From assembly GCF_022627955.1 (NCBI RefSeq), contig NZ_JABXGD010000001.1:1-64000 (forward strand): a stretch of 64,000 bases of DNA, written 5' to 3'. The notes beneath the pieces were generated by a model. The model was not told the DNA's origin, did no database searches, and worked only from the letters and a program-made list of their open reading frames with translations. Positions 43,691 to 51,513 of this stretch are shown here, one piece after another; position 1 is the first letter of the stretch, and every line of letters begins with the position of its first letter. The position numbers and the translations under genes are program-made. Origin of the DNA: Microbacterium sp. C5A9. GTDB lineage: Bacteria; Actinomycetota; Actinomycetes; Actinomycetales; Microbacteriaceae.

Positions 43691-45222
43691 CGCAGCTGAG
43701 CGCTCAGACCCGACCAGGGTGAGGTCACCGCGCGCGGGGCGACCTTCGACAGGTAGCCCATGATGCGGATGTTGTCACCGGTCGCCGCGGTCGCGCCGCC
43801 CTTGGCGGTGATCTGCCAATCGGGCTCGCTGGCGTCGGCGACCCAGGCCTTCGCGAGGACCTTGCCGTTGACGACACGGATCGAGACGCGCACATCGTCG
43901 CCGGGTGCGTAGGAACCGCGTCCGGCCACCACGACGTCCTTCAGGACCTCGGTCTTGTTGCCGGTCACCTTCGCGAGCGTCAGGCGGAGGGTGCCGGATG
44001 CCTTGAGGGTGACGGTCGCGCGGTAGCCGTTCTTGCCGTCATCCGACGAGAGGGCCTGCAGCGAGTGGTACATCACGCCGGTGCCGATGTTCTTGGGCAC
44101 GGTGAAGGTGACAGACCCCGCGGTGCCCCCGGCGGTGGCTCCCTTGTAGTCGTGGCGGATCTCCTGGCCGGGGCGCAGCGTGAACGCGCCGGACTCGACA
44201 GCGGGCGGCTTCACCACCGGAGGCTTGACCACGGGAGGCTGTGTGACGGGAGGCTTCGGCGCGGGCGGCTGCGTGACAGGCGGCTTCGTCGCGGGCGGCT
44301 GCGTGACAGGAGGCTGCGTGACAGGCGGCTTCACGACGGGAGGCTGCGTGACCGGAGGCTTCACGACGGGAGGCTGCACGACCGGAGGCTGCTGCTGCTC
44401 GCCCGGCTTCGCCATGCGCCAGATCTTGAGGCTCTCGAGCTTGATCTGTCCGCCCTTCCACCCGGAGGCGGGAAGGCCGATGCCGCACGAGGGCTCCACC
44501 GGCGGGCAGCCGATCTGCAGGGTCACTCGCGGGTACCAGGTCGCTCCAGGCCGCTCGAAGATGGCGTCCCAGTCGAACCCGGCGCGCACATCCTCGGGAC
44601 CCGCGTCGAGCATGACGTGTCCGTCGACGCTGATCACGATGCGATCCGGCGTCTTCTCCATCACGTATGTGTGGACGCCCGTGGGGTTGGAGTTGGGAAG
44701 ATGCTCCCAGCGCACCGAGCCCTGCAGGCTGCGGTGGGTGGAGCCGTACTCGTTGTGGATGGTCGCGGCGGGACGCGCGTCGTCGCCGAAGACCTCCATC
44801 AGGTCGATCTCGCCATGGGCGCTGTCCAGCGGACGCAGCCACATGAGAGCGGGCCACAGCCCGGGGCCGAACGGCACCGAACCGGTCACCTCGACCCGCG
44901 AGTAGTTCGGGATCTCGATGTCGAGTCCCTTCGCGTCGCCGGAGGTGTACGCCGCGTTTCCGCGCGCCTGTGCGGCGCCGCGGACGGTCAGACCTGTCGA
45001 TCCGAACGAGACGTTGCTCGGGATGTCGTACGACGAGGTGTTCGCCGCCTGGCCGGTCTCCAGCGTCCACCGGCTGGAATCCGTCAGGTCGACGTCTTCC
45101 TGGTGGATCCACCCGGGCAGGTCTTTGTCATCGGCGGCGGTGGCTGGTGCTCCGCCGAGCAGGGAAATGGTGAGTATGGCTGCGCCGAGCGCAGCAAGAG
45201 ACGTCTTTCGGGAGATGCTCAT
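43687..45222 (-). CDS. Secreted GH16-like glycan-active protein with Pro-rich linker
   Basis: 511 residues: a signal peptide (cleavage near ATAADD), then a concanavalin-like GH16 domain (about 40-280) with the catalytic E-I-D-L-M-E pattern (E138, D140, E143). A repetitive PPV/PPVTQ linker (about 283-345) follows, then a C-terminal domain of about 165 residues that looks carbohydrate-binding. It sits inside the exopolysaccharide cluster and probably cuts, remodels or binds the polymer made there. Confidence 0.82.
   Translation of the reverse strand: MSISRKTSLAALGAAILTISLLGGAPATAADDKDLPGWIHQEDVDLTDSSRWTLETGQAANTSSYDIPSNVSFGSTGLTVRGAAQARGNAAYTSGDAKGLDIEIPNYSRVEVTGSVPFGPGLWPALMWLRPLDSAHGEIDLMEVFGDDARPAATIHNEYGSTHRSLQGSVRWEHLPNSNPTGVHTYVMEKTPDRIVISVDGHVMLDAGPEDVRAGFDWDAIFERPGATWYPRVTLQIGCPPVEPSCGIGLPASGWKGGQIKLESLKIWRMAKPGEQQQPPVVQPPVVKPPVTQPPVVKPPVTQPPVTQPPATKPPVTQPPAPKPPVTQPPVVKPPVVKPPAVESGAFTLRPGQEIRHDYKGATAGGTAGSVTFTVPKNIGTGVMYHSLQALSSDDGKNGYRATVTLKASGTLRLTLAKVTGNKTEVLKDVVVAGRGSYAPGDDVRVSIRVVNGKVLAKAWVADASEPDWQITAKGGATAATGDNIRIMGYLSKVAPRAVTSPWSGLSAQLR
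44208..44394 (-). repeat. Minisatellite-like repeats encoding PPV(T/V)(Q/K)
   Basis: Tandem units of about 15-18 nt (minus-strand CCTCCCGTCACGCAG-like) encode the Pro-rich linker of the GH16-like protein. The units are near-identical and in frame, so the copy number may vary between strains. Confidence 0.8.
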
Positions 45223-45274
45223 AGTTCGGAAAACTCATTCCGTCGGACCCCCTCCGCGGAAAAATAACGCTTTC

Positions 45275-45304
45275 ATCACAGCATGTCGCCGCCCCCGCGG
45301 TCAA
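45275..45304 (-). promoter_or_regulatory. Candidate promoter of the GH16-like gene
   Basis: On the minus strand TTGACC (45299-45304), an 18-nt spacer and TGTGAT (45275-45280). The surrounding 140 bp is clearly more AT-rich than the flanking genes. Confidence 0.45.
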
Positions 45305-45361
45305 ATTACCGGAGCGCCATATGACAGTATGCCGGACTGCTGGGGATTTTCTCCGAGACTC

Positions 45362-46828
45362 TCAGAACCGCATCTCGCTGGCGGGCGAGGTGACGACGGC
45401 ACCCGCGGGAACATCCTTGAAGACGACCGCATTCGGGCCGATCCGTGCTCCCGCGCCGACCGTGACGGCTCCGATCACGACCGCGCCGACGCCGATCTCG
45501 ACGCCGTCCTCGATCGTGGGGCAGTCGTCTGCGCGCTTGCGATTGCCCAGGGTCACTCCCTGCCGGATCATGACGTCGGCCCCGATGCGGCTGGCCGGAT
45601 TGACGACGACACCCACTCCGTGGCGCAGCCGGAGACCGGGTCCGACGGTGGTGCTCACGGGCAGCTCGATCCCCATGAAGCCCTCGGTGACCACCTTGTA
45701 GGAGCCGCCGATGAGCAGGAACAGGAGTCGCGCGACGGGGCCCCGCTCGGCGCGCCAGCGCTGAGCCCGTCGGAACCAGCGCAGCACGAATCTGCTCTTG
45801 GGGTACGACGCGTTGGCGCGTCTGTCGGCGGTCACGGCGCGGCGATAGGCCTGCCGGGGAGTCGCGGCGGAACTCGCGGCAGAGCCGTCGGAGGACCGTC
45901 GCGCTGACAGGGCAGGCACTGCGTCCGTGGTGCCGGGGCGCGTGTCCTCATGGACGCGACCGGCGAGCCAGGCGCGGCGTTCCGCGAGCTTGCGGCGCAG
46001 AGCCCGGCGGGCGGACTGCGAGTGCGATTCGACCGCGCGGTCGAAGTCGATCGCGAACCGGTCGACCTCGGCAAGCTTCTCGTCTGCGGACCGACGGTCG
46101 TCGATCGAGAGCGAGGTGATGCGGACGGCGGGGGAGCCGAGCAGCCGCTGCGCCAGAGACGAGTACGCCTCTGCGAGCTCGGGGTTCTCCCACGACGACC
46201 GGCGCCAGTCGGCGGACGCGGTGACCTGCGAAGGGTGCACGCGGTACGCGAGCCCCGGCAGCGCGAGCCTCTGCAGGCGCATGCCCCGGGCCGCCATGCG
46301 CAGCCAGAGGTCGTAGTCCTCGGTGGGGAGCTCGCGATAGCCTCCGGCGTCGACGACCGCCGACCTCCTGCCGAGGAAGGTCGAGTGCGCCACGGGGTTG
46401 GTCAGCAGCAGGTGCATGCCGAAGTCCTCCGGGGCGATGCCCGACGGGCGTGGCACCCCCGGTACTCCCGATCCCCACGTGACGACGGTGCTGAAGACGC
46501 CGTCGACGCCGCTGTCCATCGCGCGCAACTGGCGCCGGAAGCGTCCGGGGAGCACGATGTCGTCGGCATCCATCCGAGCGACGAACTCGCTGTCGGTCGC
46601 GTCGAGCAGGTCGTTGAGCGTGGCGGCCACCCCGCGATTCGGTCGGGACAGCACCCGGATGCGCTGGTCATCGACGGCGCGAGCGGCATCGGCTGTGCCG
46701 TCGGTGCTCCCGTCGTCGAGGACGACGACCTCGGCGTCGCGCGGCAGGGCGCGCACGGTCGACCGGATCGCTGAGGCGATGGTGTCCGCCGCGTTGTAGG
46801 CGGGCACGATCACGGACAGGCGAGGCAT
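45362..46828 (-). CDS. GT2 glycosyltransferase fused to hexapeptide O-acetyltransferase
   Basis: 488 residues. The N-terminal GT2 domain (about 1-280) has SVIVPAYNAADT, VVVLDDGSTDGT, metal-binding ARMDADDI and TEDYDLWLRM. A basic linker leads to a C-terminal left-handed beta-helix (about 395-485) of the serine-acetyltransferase class, with HGVGVVVNPASRIGADV and RQGVTLGN. It would add a sugar and acetylate it or a neighbouring unit. This is not the CysE of cysteine synthesis, given its fusion and context. It abuts the next gene with no gap. Confidence 0.87.
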   Translation of the reverse strand: MPRLSVIVPAYNAADTIASAIRSTVRALPRDAEVVVLDDGSTDGTADAARAVDDQRIRVLSRPNRGVAATLNDLLDATDSEFVARMDADDIVLPGRFRRQLRAMDSGVDGVFSTVVTWGSGVPGVPRPSGIAPEDFGMHLLLTNPVAHSTFLGRRSAVVDAGGYRELPTEDYDLWLRMAARGMRLQRLALPGLAYRVHPSQVTASADWRRSSWENPELAEAYSSLAQRLLGSPAVRITSLSIDDRRSADEKLAEVDRFAIDFDRAVESHSQSARRALRRKLAERRAWLAGRVHEDTRPGTTDAVPALSARRSSDGSAASSAATPRQAYRRAVTADRRANASYPKSRFVLRWFRRAQRWRAERGPVARLLFLLIGGSYKVVTEGFMGIELPVSTTVGPGLRLRHGVGVVVNPASRIGADVMIRQGVTLGNRKRADDCPTIEDGVEIGVGAVVIGAVTVGAGARIGPNAVVFKDVPAGAVVTSPASEMRF

Positions 46829-47737
46829 CTACATTCCTCGGCCGCGCTTGTTCAGCGCGGACACGACGCGCTCTCCCGAGACGAGGCCCATGCCCACGAC
46901 CATCGCGAGATACGCGCGCGGCTGGCGGATGTCGTGTCCGATCGCCCGTCGCGCCCACGAGCGTGCGCGGGGACGGTCGCCGAGCGCACCGTGCGCGAAG
47001 GCGATCTGGCCCTCGATGCGCGCCTGCCCCTCGCCGCTGCGGACGAACTCGGGGTGCTTGGCGAGGAGGTAGCTCAGGCCGTCTGCGATGCCCTGCCACT
47101 TCTCACTGAAGTACGAGGTGCGATCCCAGTGGATGATGGTGTGCGCCTCGGAGACCGCCACGACGCGCCCCGCCTTGGCAGCGCGCAGCAGGAGGTCGTA
47201 GTCCTCGCCGTACGAGGCCGGCAGCTCCTCGTCCACGAGGCCGATGGCTCCGCGGAGGGCGTCGGCGCGCACGACGAAAGAACTCGGGTGCAGCTCGGTG
47301 ATGCGGGAGCGGAGCAGATCGTCGAGCGTGACCGATGCCGGCGAGAGACGCGCATGCGTGCCGCCGGCGGAATGGATCTCGATGCCCGTCGCCGCGAGGA
47401 CCACGCCCTCGTCGTCGAACAGCGGCAGCTGCGCGGCGAGCTTGGCCGGCTTCCACTCGTCGTCGTCGTCGCAGAACGCGATGAGATCGGCGGACGCCTC
47501 GAGGATGCCGGTGTTGCGTGCCCCGGCGAGTCCCGGAGTACGGGAGTTGTTGACGGCACGCAGCGTGTGCGGCCCGCGCTCGAGGTCGGCCAGCTCGTCG
47601 ATGTCGGTGCCGTCGTAGACGAGCACCACCTCGATCGGCTGCACGGTCTCCTGCGCGAAGACGGATGCCACAGCGCGACGAAGCAGCTGTGGACGGTTAC
47701 GCGTCGCCATGACGACGCTCACGATCGGTTGCACCAT
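46829..47737 (-). CDS. GT2 family glycosyltransferase
   Basis: 302 residues: GT-A fold with VSVVMATRNRPQLL, metal-binding FCDDDDEWKP and ASYGEDYDLLLRA. The start is taken at ATG 47737 (MVQPIVSV), since upstream codons lie in the motif-rich leader. It is cytosolic or membrane-peripheral and adds a sugar during repeat-unit assembly. It is directly followed by the GT2-acetyltransferase gene. Confidence 0.9.
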   Translation of the reverse strand: MVQPIVSVVMATRNRPQLLRRAVASVFAQETVQPIEVVLVYDGTDIDELADLERGPHTLRAVNNSRTPGLAGARNTGILEASADLIAFCDDDDEWKPAKLAAQLPLFDDEGVVLAATGIEIHSAGGTHARLSPASVTLDDLLRSRITELHPSSFVVRADALRGAIGLVDEELPASYGEDYDLLLRAAKAGRVVAVSEAHTIIHWDRTSYFSEKWQGIADGLSYLLAKHPEFVRSGEGQARIEGQIAFAHGALGDRPRARSWARRAIGHDIRQPRAYLAMVVGMGLVSGERVVSALNKRGRGM

Positions 47738-47740
47738 GGA

Positions 47741-47798
47741 CTCCCCAAAGTCGTGGTAGAAATCCGCACTTCCCCAAAAGCACGGTCCGCTCATTCTA
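47741..47798 (-). promoter_or_regulatory. Leader with two TTGGGGA motifs
   Basis: On the minus strand -10 TAGAAT (47793-47798) overlaps the stop codon of the upstream gene. The leader then has TTGGGGAA (47770-47777) and TTGGGGAG (47741-47748), the latter directly before the ATG at 47737 and possibly doubling as the ribosome site. Confidence 0.55.
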
Positions 47799-49100
47799 GC
47801 GGGTGGGTGTCGGCGGAGACAATGACGTCCTTCTCAGCTCGCGCATCGCGAGCGCCGCCGCCGGGAAGGTGAGGATCAGGCCGTTCGGCAGCACTCCGTA
47901 GAAGAAGACCTCGACGAGGATCACGAGCTGCACCGTGTGCAGGACCAGCAGAGCCGTGTTGCCCGTGCGCATGGTCGCGAAGAACATCCACACCAGGGCG
48001 CCGAGGAAGCAGATCAGCGCGGGGAACCCGTGTGAGAACATCACCATCCACAGGTGCCCCTGGGTGCCTGCCGAGGGAGCACCGTCGGTGAACGACGGGC
48101 GGGGCGCGCCGTAGCCGAAGAGCGGCGACTGGAGCGTGCGGACGAAGGTCTCCTCGTACAGGTTCGCGCGGTCCTCGGTCGACGAGCTCGTCTCGACACG
48201 GTCCGTGAGCTTGCTCCCGATGTCGAGGGCGACGGCCGCGATGCCGGCGATCACGCCGATGACGCTGAGGAGGGCGACGGCACGCAGCTTGCCTGCGAGG
48301 GCGAAGCGGACGAAGAGATAGGCGGCAGCGACCGCCAGGCCGATGAACATCCCCCGGTTCAGAGTGAGGAACGCGGGGATGAGCGACAGCGGGATCGCCA
48401 GGAGGATCAGCCAGAACCGTCGGCCCCGTGGGATCACCGTGAGGTAGGCGACGACCATCGGCAGTGTGATGGAGTACACGTTGCCCCAGCCGTTCGTGTA
48501 CAGGAACGGCGCGGACGGACGGGGGTCGAGGGCGAGCCAGCTGTCCGGGTTGTACTGAGTGAGGCGTCGTACCACCATCTCGCCGATGAGCTCGTTCGCC
48601 TGCAGCCCCTGCGGCAGGATGTAGCCGAGCGGAGTGCGGAACGAGAACTCGGGGGCGATGATCCCGGCGAACCCGCCCAGCACCGCCCAGAGCCAGAACA
48701 GCGTGAAGACGCCGAGGACGTAGCGAAGCGTCAGGGTCTCGCGTGCGTTGTACACGTACACGAAGACGACCGTGATCATCAGATAGAGCAGTGCGCGGTA
48801 GACGAATCCGATCATCCGGCCCGAGGTGTCGACGCCGATGACCGAGGCACACATGAGGACCACGAAGAGCAGCCAGATCGCGAACCCGCGGGGGACCTCG
48901 ATGCCGCCCCTGCGCACCATGAGAACGACCATGCACGCGGCGAGAGGGATCCACGCCATCTCCGCGAAACCGAGGACCCACCACAGCGGGAAGAAGGCGA
49001 GCATCGCCGTGAACGGCCACCGCGGCAGCTCGGCCCGCGGCGTGCCGGTGACGGGCGCGAGCGAGCGCGCTCGACCCGCCAGTGCGATGTGAGAGTTCAC
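47796..49100 (-). CDS. O-antigen ligase/Wzy-like polysaccharide polymerase
   Basis: 434 residues, ten to twelve membrane helices with a large external loop in the second half (about 210-350), the layout of Wzy/WaaL proteins. The GTG at 49100 is chosen because GGAGG lies 4 nt upstream; the nearby ATG is out of frame. It would polymerise flipped repeat units outside the membrane. Specific residues cannot be assigned. Confidence 0.8.
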   Translation of the reverse strand: MNSHIALAGRARSLAPVTGTPRAELPRWPFTAMLAFFPLWWVLGFAEMAWIPLAACMVVLMVRRGGIEVPRGFAIWLLFVVLMCASVIGVDTSGRMIGFVYRALLYLMITVVFVYVYNARETLTLRYVLGVFTLFWLWAVLGGFAGIIAPEFSFRTPLGYILPQGLQANELIGEMVVRRLTQYNPDSWLALDPRPSAPFLYTNGWGNVYSITLPMVVAYLTVIPRGRRFWLILLAIPLSLIPAFLTLNRGMFIGLAVAAAYLFVRFALAGKLRAVALLSVIGVIAGIAAVALDIGSKLTDRVETSSSTEDRANLYEETFVRTLQSPLFGYGAPRPSFTDGAPSAGTQGHLWMVMFSHGFPALICFLGALVWMFFATMRTGNTALLVLHTVQLVILVEVFFYGVLPNGLILTFPAAALAMRELRRTSLSPPTPTR

Positions 49101-49111
49101 CCGTCCTCCAT

Positions 49112-49175
49112 GTCCCCAGGGTTCGCCCCTAGGATAGGCGCACAGACTGTTATGTAGGCGGAAAAACCTGGGGAC
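49112..49175. promoter_or_regulatory. Divergent promoter with CTGGGGAC on both strands
   Basis: Minus strand: -10 TATCCT (49131-49136), then CTGGGGAC (49112-49119) before the polymerase GTG. Plus strand: TTATGT (49150-49155), then CTGGGGAC (49168-49175) before the chain-length gene. The two motifs face outward, each downstream of its own -10. Confidence 0.55.
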
Positions 49176-49212
49176 GACTCCGCGGCAGTGTGAAGGCGAG
49201 GGGGATTCGTCC

Positions 49213-50784
49213 ATGGACAACACCGATCAGGCAGGCGCGGCGACGCTCGGATTCGAACAGTACGTGTTCGTGCTCAAGCGGCAATGGCGTCTGCTCGTCG
49301 CGGCCACGGTGCTCGGCGCCGTCGCCGCAGGGGGCTACCTGCTCCTGGCCCCGCAGACGGTCACCGCCACCACGACGATCAACCTGAACGTCATCACCAC
49401 CGAGCCGTTCAGCGCGCAGCGCGCGGCGTCAGGTCTGCTCGACGACGCCACCGAGACCGCGATCGCACGATCCCACGTGGTGGCATCACGCGCCGCGGAC
49501 CTGCTCGACGGCGACGTGTCGGCGAGCGAGATCCGCAGCGCCTCGACCGTGGCGACCTCGTCGGGCGCCGCCGTCGTCACCGTCGACTACGACGCCTCGA
49601 CGGCGGCCGACGCGGTGCGCGGAGCGGATGCCGTGGCATCCGCCTACCTGTCGTTCCGCAGCGAGCAGGCGCAGGAGCGCATCACCGTCATGGTCACCAA
49701 CCTCAACGAGCGCATCGACGCGCTCAACACGACACTGGGCGAGGTGAACCAGCAGCTCGTCTCCGCCGACCCGAGCGGCGCGGCCTACGCGCAGGCGACG
49801 ACTCAGCGGCAGCAGATCATCACCGAACTCGACGGTCTGCTCACGCAGCGGAACGGCCTGCAGAGCGTCGACACCACCGGCGGAATCGTCCTCTCGGCCG
49901 CCGAGGACAACGAGCTCGGCGTCGCGCCGGCACGCACCATCACGCTGCTGACCGGGCTCGCCGCGGGCCTCGTCGTCGGAATCATCGCCGCGTTCGTGTG
50001 GAACCCCTTCGACCGGCGCCTGCGCAACGCCTCGGAGATGACCCGAGCGCTCGGCGCCCCCGTGTTCGCGACACTCGATGCGAAGCGCGAGGATGTACCG
50101 GCCAAGGGCGCCGCGGCCGATGCGCTGCGCGTCACCCGCGAGCGTCTGCTCGTCGACATCTACCTCGGCACCACCGTCCTGGTGATCGACGCGACCCACT
50201 CCGACGAGACCTCGCCGACGGCGGTGAACCTCGCCGTCGTGACCGCGCAGGTCGGCCACGACGTGCAGCTGATCGTCCCGGCGGGCAGCGACGACTTCCG
50301 CGAGCACCTGGCGAACGCGCTCGCCCTCGAAGAGTCCGAAGGCGGAGTGGCCGCGTCGAAGACGGTCCCTGCGCTGAGGGTGTTCACCGCCTCGGACTCG
50401 GGCGACGAACGCCAAGGCGATCTGCTCCTCACCGAGCAGACGCACGCGGCCATCGCCGGTGCCGACGACGAGACCCTCACCTTCCTGGTGCTGCCCTCGT
50501 CCGCGCACCCCGCGAGCATCCTCGCCGGACTCCGACTCGCGCAGTCCGTGGTCGTGGTCACCCGCGAGCACGACACGACGACGACCGAGATCCGCTGGTT
50601 GCGCGACGAGGCGGATGCCATCGACACCGCCGTGCTCGGCGCTGTCGCCGAGCGTCGTGTGCGGCGTGAGCGACACGACGCCACGGGGATCTCCTGGCCG
50701 TTGGCGACGCGGGCGGAACGCGGAACCGCCGCCCGTACGAATGCACGGGCGGCGGTGAAGGTCGAAGTCGGAGCCGACTCCTGA
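49213..50784 (+). CDS. Wzz/CapA-like chain-length protein with degenerate kinase domain
   Basis: 523 residues. Two membrane helices (about 27-45 and 242-262) flank an external coiled-coil domain, the Wzz/CpsC layout. A cytoplasmic domain of BY-kinase shape follows, but where Walker A is expected (317-340: VLVIDATHSDETSPTAVN) there is no GxGKS/T. It probably regulates chain length without ATP hydrolysis. No Tyr cluster is present at the C-terminus. Its stop is 3 bp from the convergent gene's stop. Confidence 0.85.
   Translation: MDNTDQAGAATLGFEQYVFVLKRQWRLLVAATVLGAVAAGGYLLLAPQTVTATTTINLNVITTEPFSAQRAASGLLDDATETAIARSHVVASRAADLLDGDVSASEIRSASTVATSSGAAVVTVDYDASTAADAVRGADAVASAYLSFRSEQAQERITVMVTNLNERIDALNTTLGEVNQQLVSADPSGAAYAQATTQRQQIITELDGLLTQRNGLQSVDTTGGIVLSAAEDNELGVAPARTITLLTGLAAGLVVGIIAAFVWNPFDRRLRNASEMTRALGAPVFATLDAKREDVPAKGAAADALRVTRERLLVDIYLGTTVLVIDATHSDETSPTAVNLAVVTAQVGHDVQLIVPAGSDDFREHLANALALEESEGGVAASKTVPALRVFTASDSGDERQGDLLLTEQTHAAIAGADDETLTFLVLPSSAHPASILAGLRLAQSVVVVTREHDTTTTEIRWLRDEADAIDTAVLGAVAERRVRRERHDATGISWPLATRAERGTAARTNARAAVKVEVGADS
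50725..50756. terminator. Hairpin inside the 3' end of the chain-length gene
   Basis: A perfect 12-bp stem (ACCGCCGCCCGT / ACGGGCGGCGGT, 8-nt loop) ends 28 nt before the stop codon. The convergent gene ends 3 bp beyond, so this coding-region hairpin is the likely shared terminator. Confidence 0.65.
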
Positions 50785-50787
50785 TCG

Positions 50788-51513
50788 TCAGCGGGAGGCG
50801 AGCTTGCGGTACTTGCGTCGCATCGACGCCGCCGAGTGCACGCCGTTGATGACGAAGAGCGCGCCGTAGACCACGAGGAACACCGGGGGCGCCGCCCAGA
50901 AGGCGAAGCTCCAGCACAGCACACCGGTATCGGTGGGCAGCAGCATGAGCGACTTGCGCGTTCCGGACGCCTCCGCCGACTCGCCGCCGGAGTTGCGGAC
51001 GAGCTGCTCGGCCAGGATCTGGCTCATGAACTGCCCGACGCTCATCAGCGTGAAGGCGAGCGCGATGACGGCCAGCCAGATGAGGTCCGGTCGGTGGAGC
51101 AGTACGGCGATCGCGACCGTGAGGTGGATCGCCGGGGTGCGGATCGCGTCGACGACGTGATCGAGCCATTCGCCTGCCGGGCTGGATGTGCCCGTGAGGC
51201 GCGCGACCTGACCGTCGGCCGAGTCGAAGACGTATCCGGCTGCGAGCAGCGCTGCGGTCGCCAGAGCCGACCACCACGACGGCTCCACGACGACCATGAT
51301 CGCGAGCCCGATCGCCGATAGTCCCGCACTGATCATGGTGACCGCGTTCGGCGACAGCCCGAGGGTCGCCGCAGATGCGGCGACGCCTCGAGCGAGTCGA
51401 CGATTCACCCAGCGGGTGTAGGCGGGCACGCCCGCCCCGCTCTTCTGAGCGCGCGTGAGATCGGCGAGGTGGTCGCGGAACCCGGGTCGGGGAGCGGTGG
51501 CCACCTCGGTCAT
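50788..51513 (-). CDS. CDP-alcohol phosphatidyltransferase family protein
   Basis: 241 residues, about six membrane helices. It has the complete signature D-x2-D-G-x2-A-R-x8-G-x3-D-x3-D: D97, D100, G101, A104, R105, G114, D118, D122. It transfers a phospho-alcohol from a CDP-alcohol. Given the polysaccharide context and the TagD-like gene at 41875, it may build a lipid-linked phospho-polyol rather than a housekeeping phospholipid (inference). The start overlaps the adhesin stop (ATGA). Confidence 0.9.
   Translation of the reverse strand: MTEVATAPRPGFRDHLADLTRAQKSGAGVPAYTRWVNRRLARGVAASAATLGLSPNAVTMISAGLSAIGLAIMVVVEPSWWSALATAALLAAGYVFDSADGQVARLTGTSSPAGEWLDHVVDAIRTPAIHLTVAIAVLLHRPDLIWLAVIALAFTLMSVGQFMSQILAEQLVRNSGGESAEASGTRKSLMLLPTDTGVLCWSFAFWAAPPVFLVVYGALFVINGVHSAASMRRKYRKLASR

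Noticed and set aside
44208..44394. Short regular repeats that resemble a CRISPR array
   Set aside because: Units are contiguous, in frame and encode a Pro-rich linker; there are no spacers and no cas genes.
45340..45347. CTGGGGAT near the end of the GT2-acetyltransferase gene
   Set aside because: It lies downstream of that gene's stop and faces no start codon, so it was not counted with the leader motifs.
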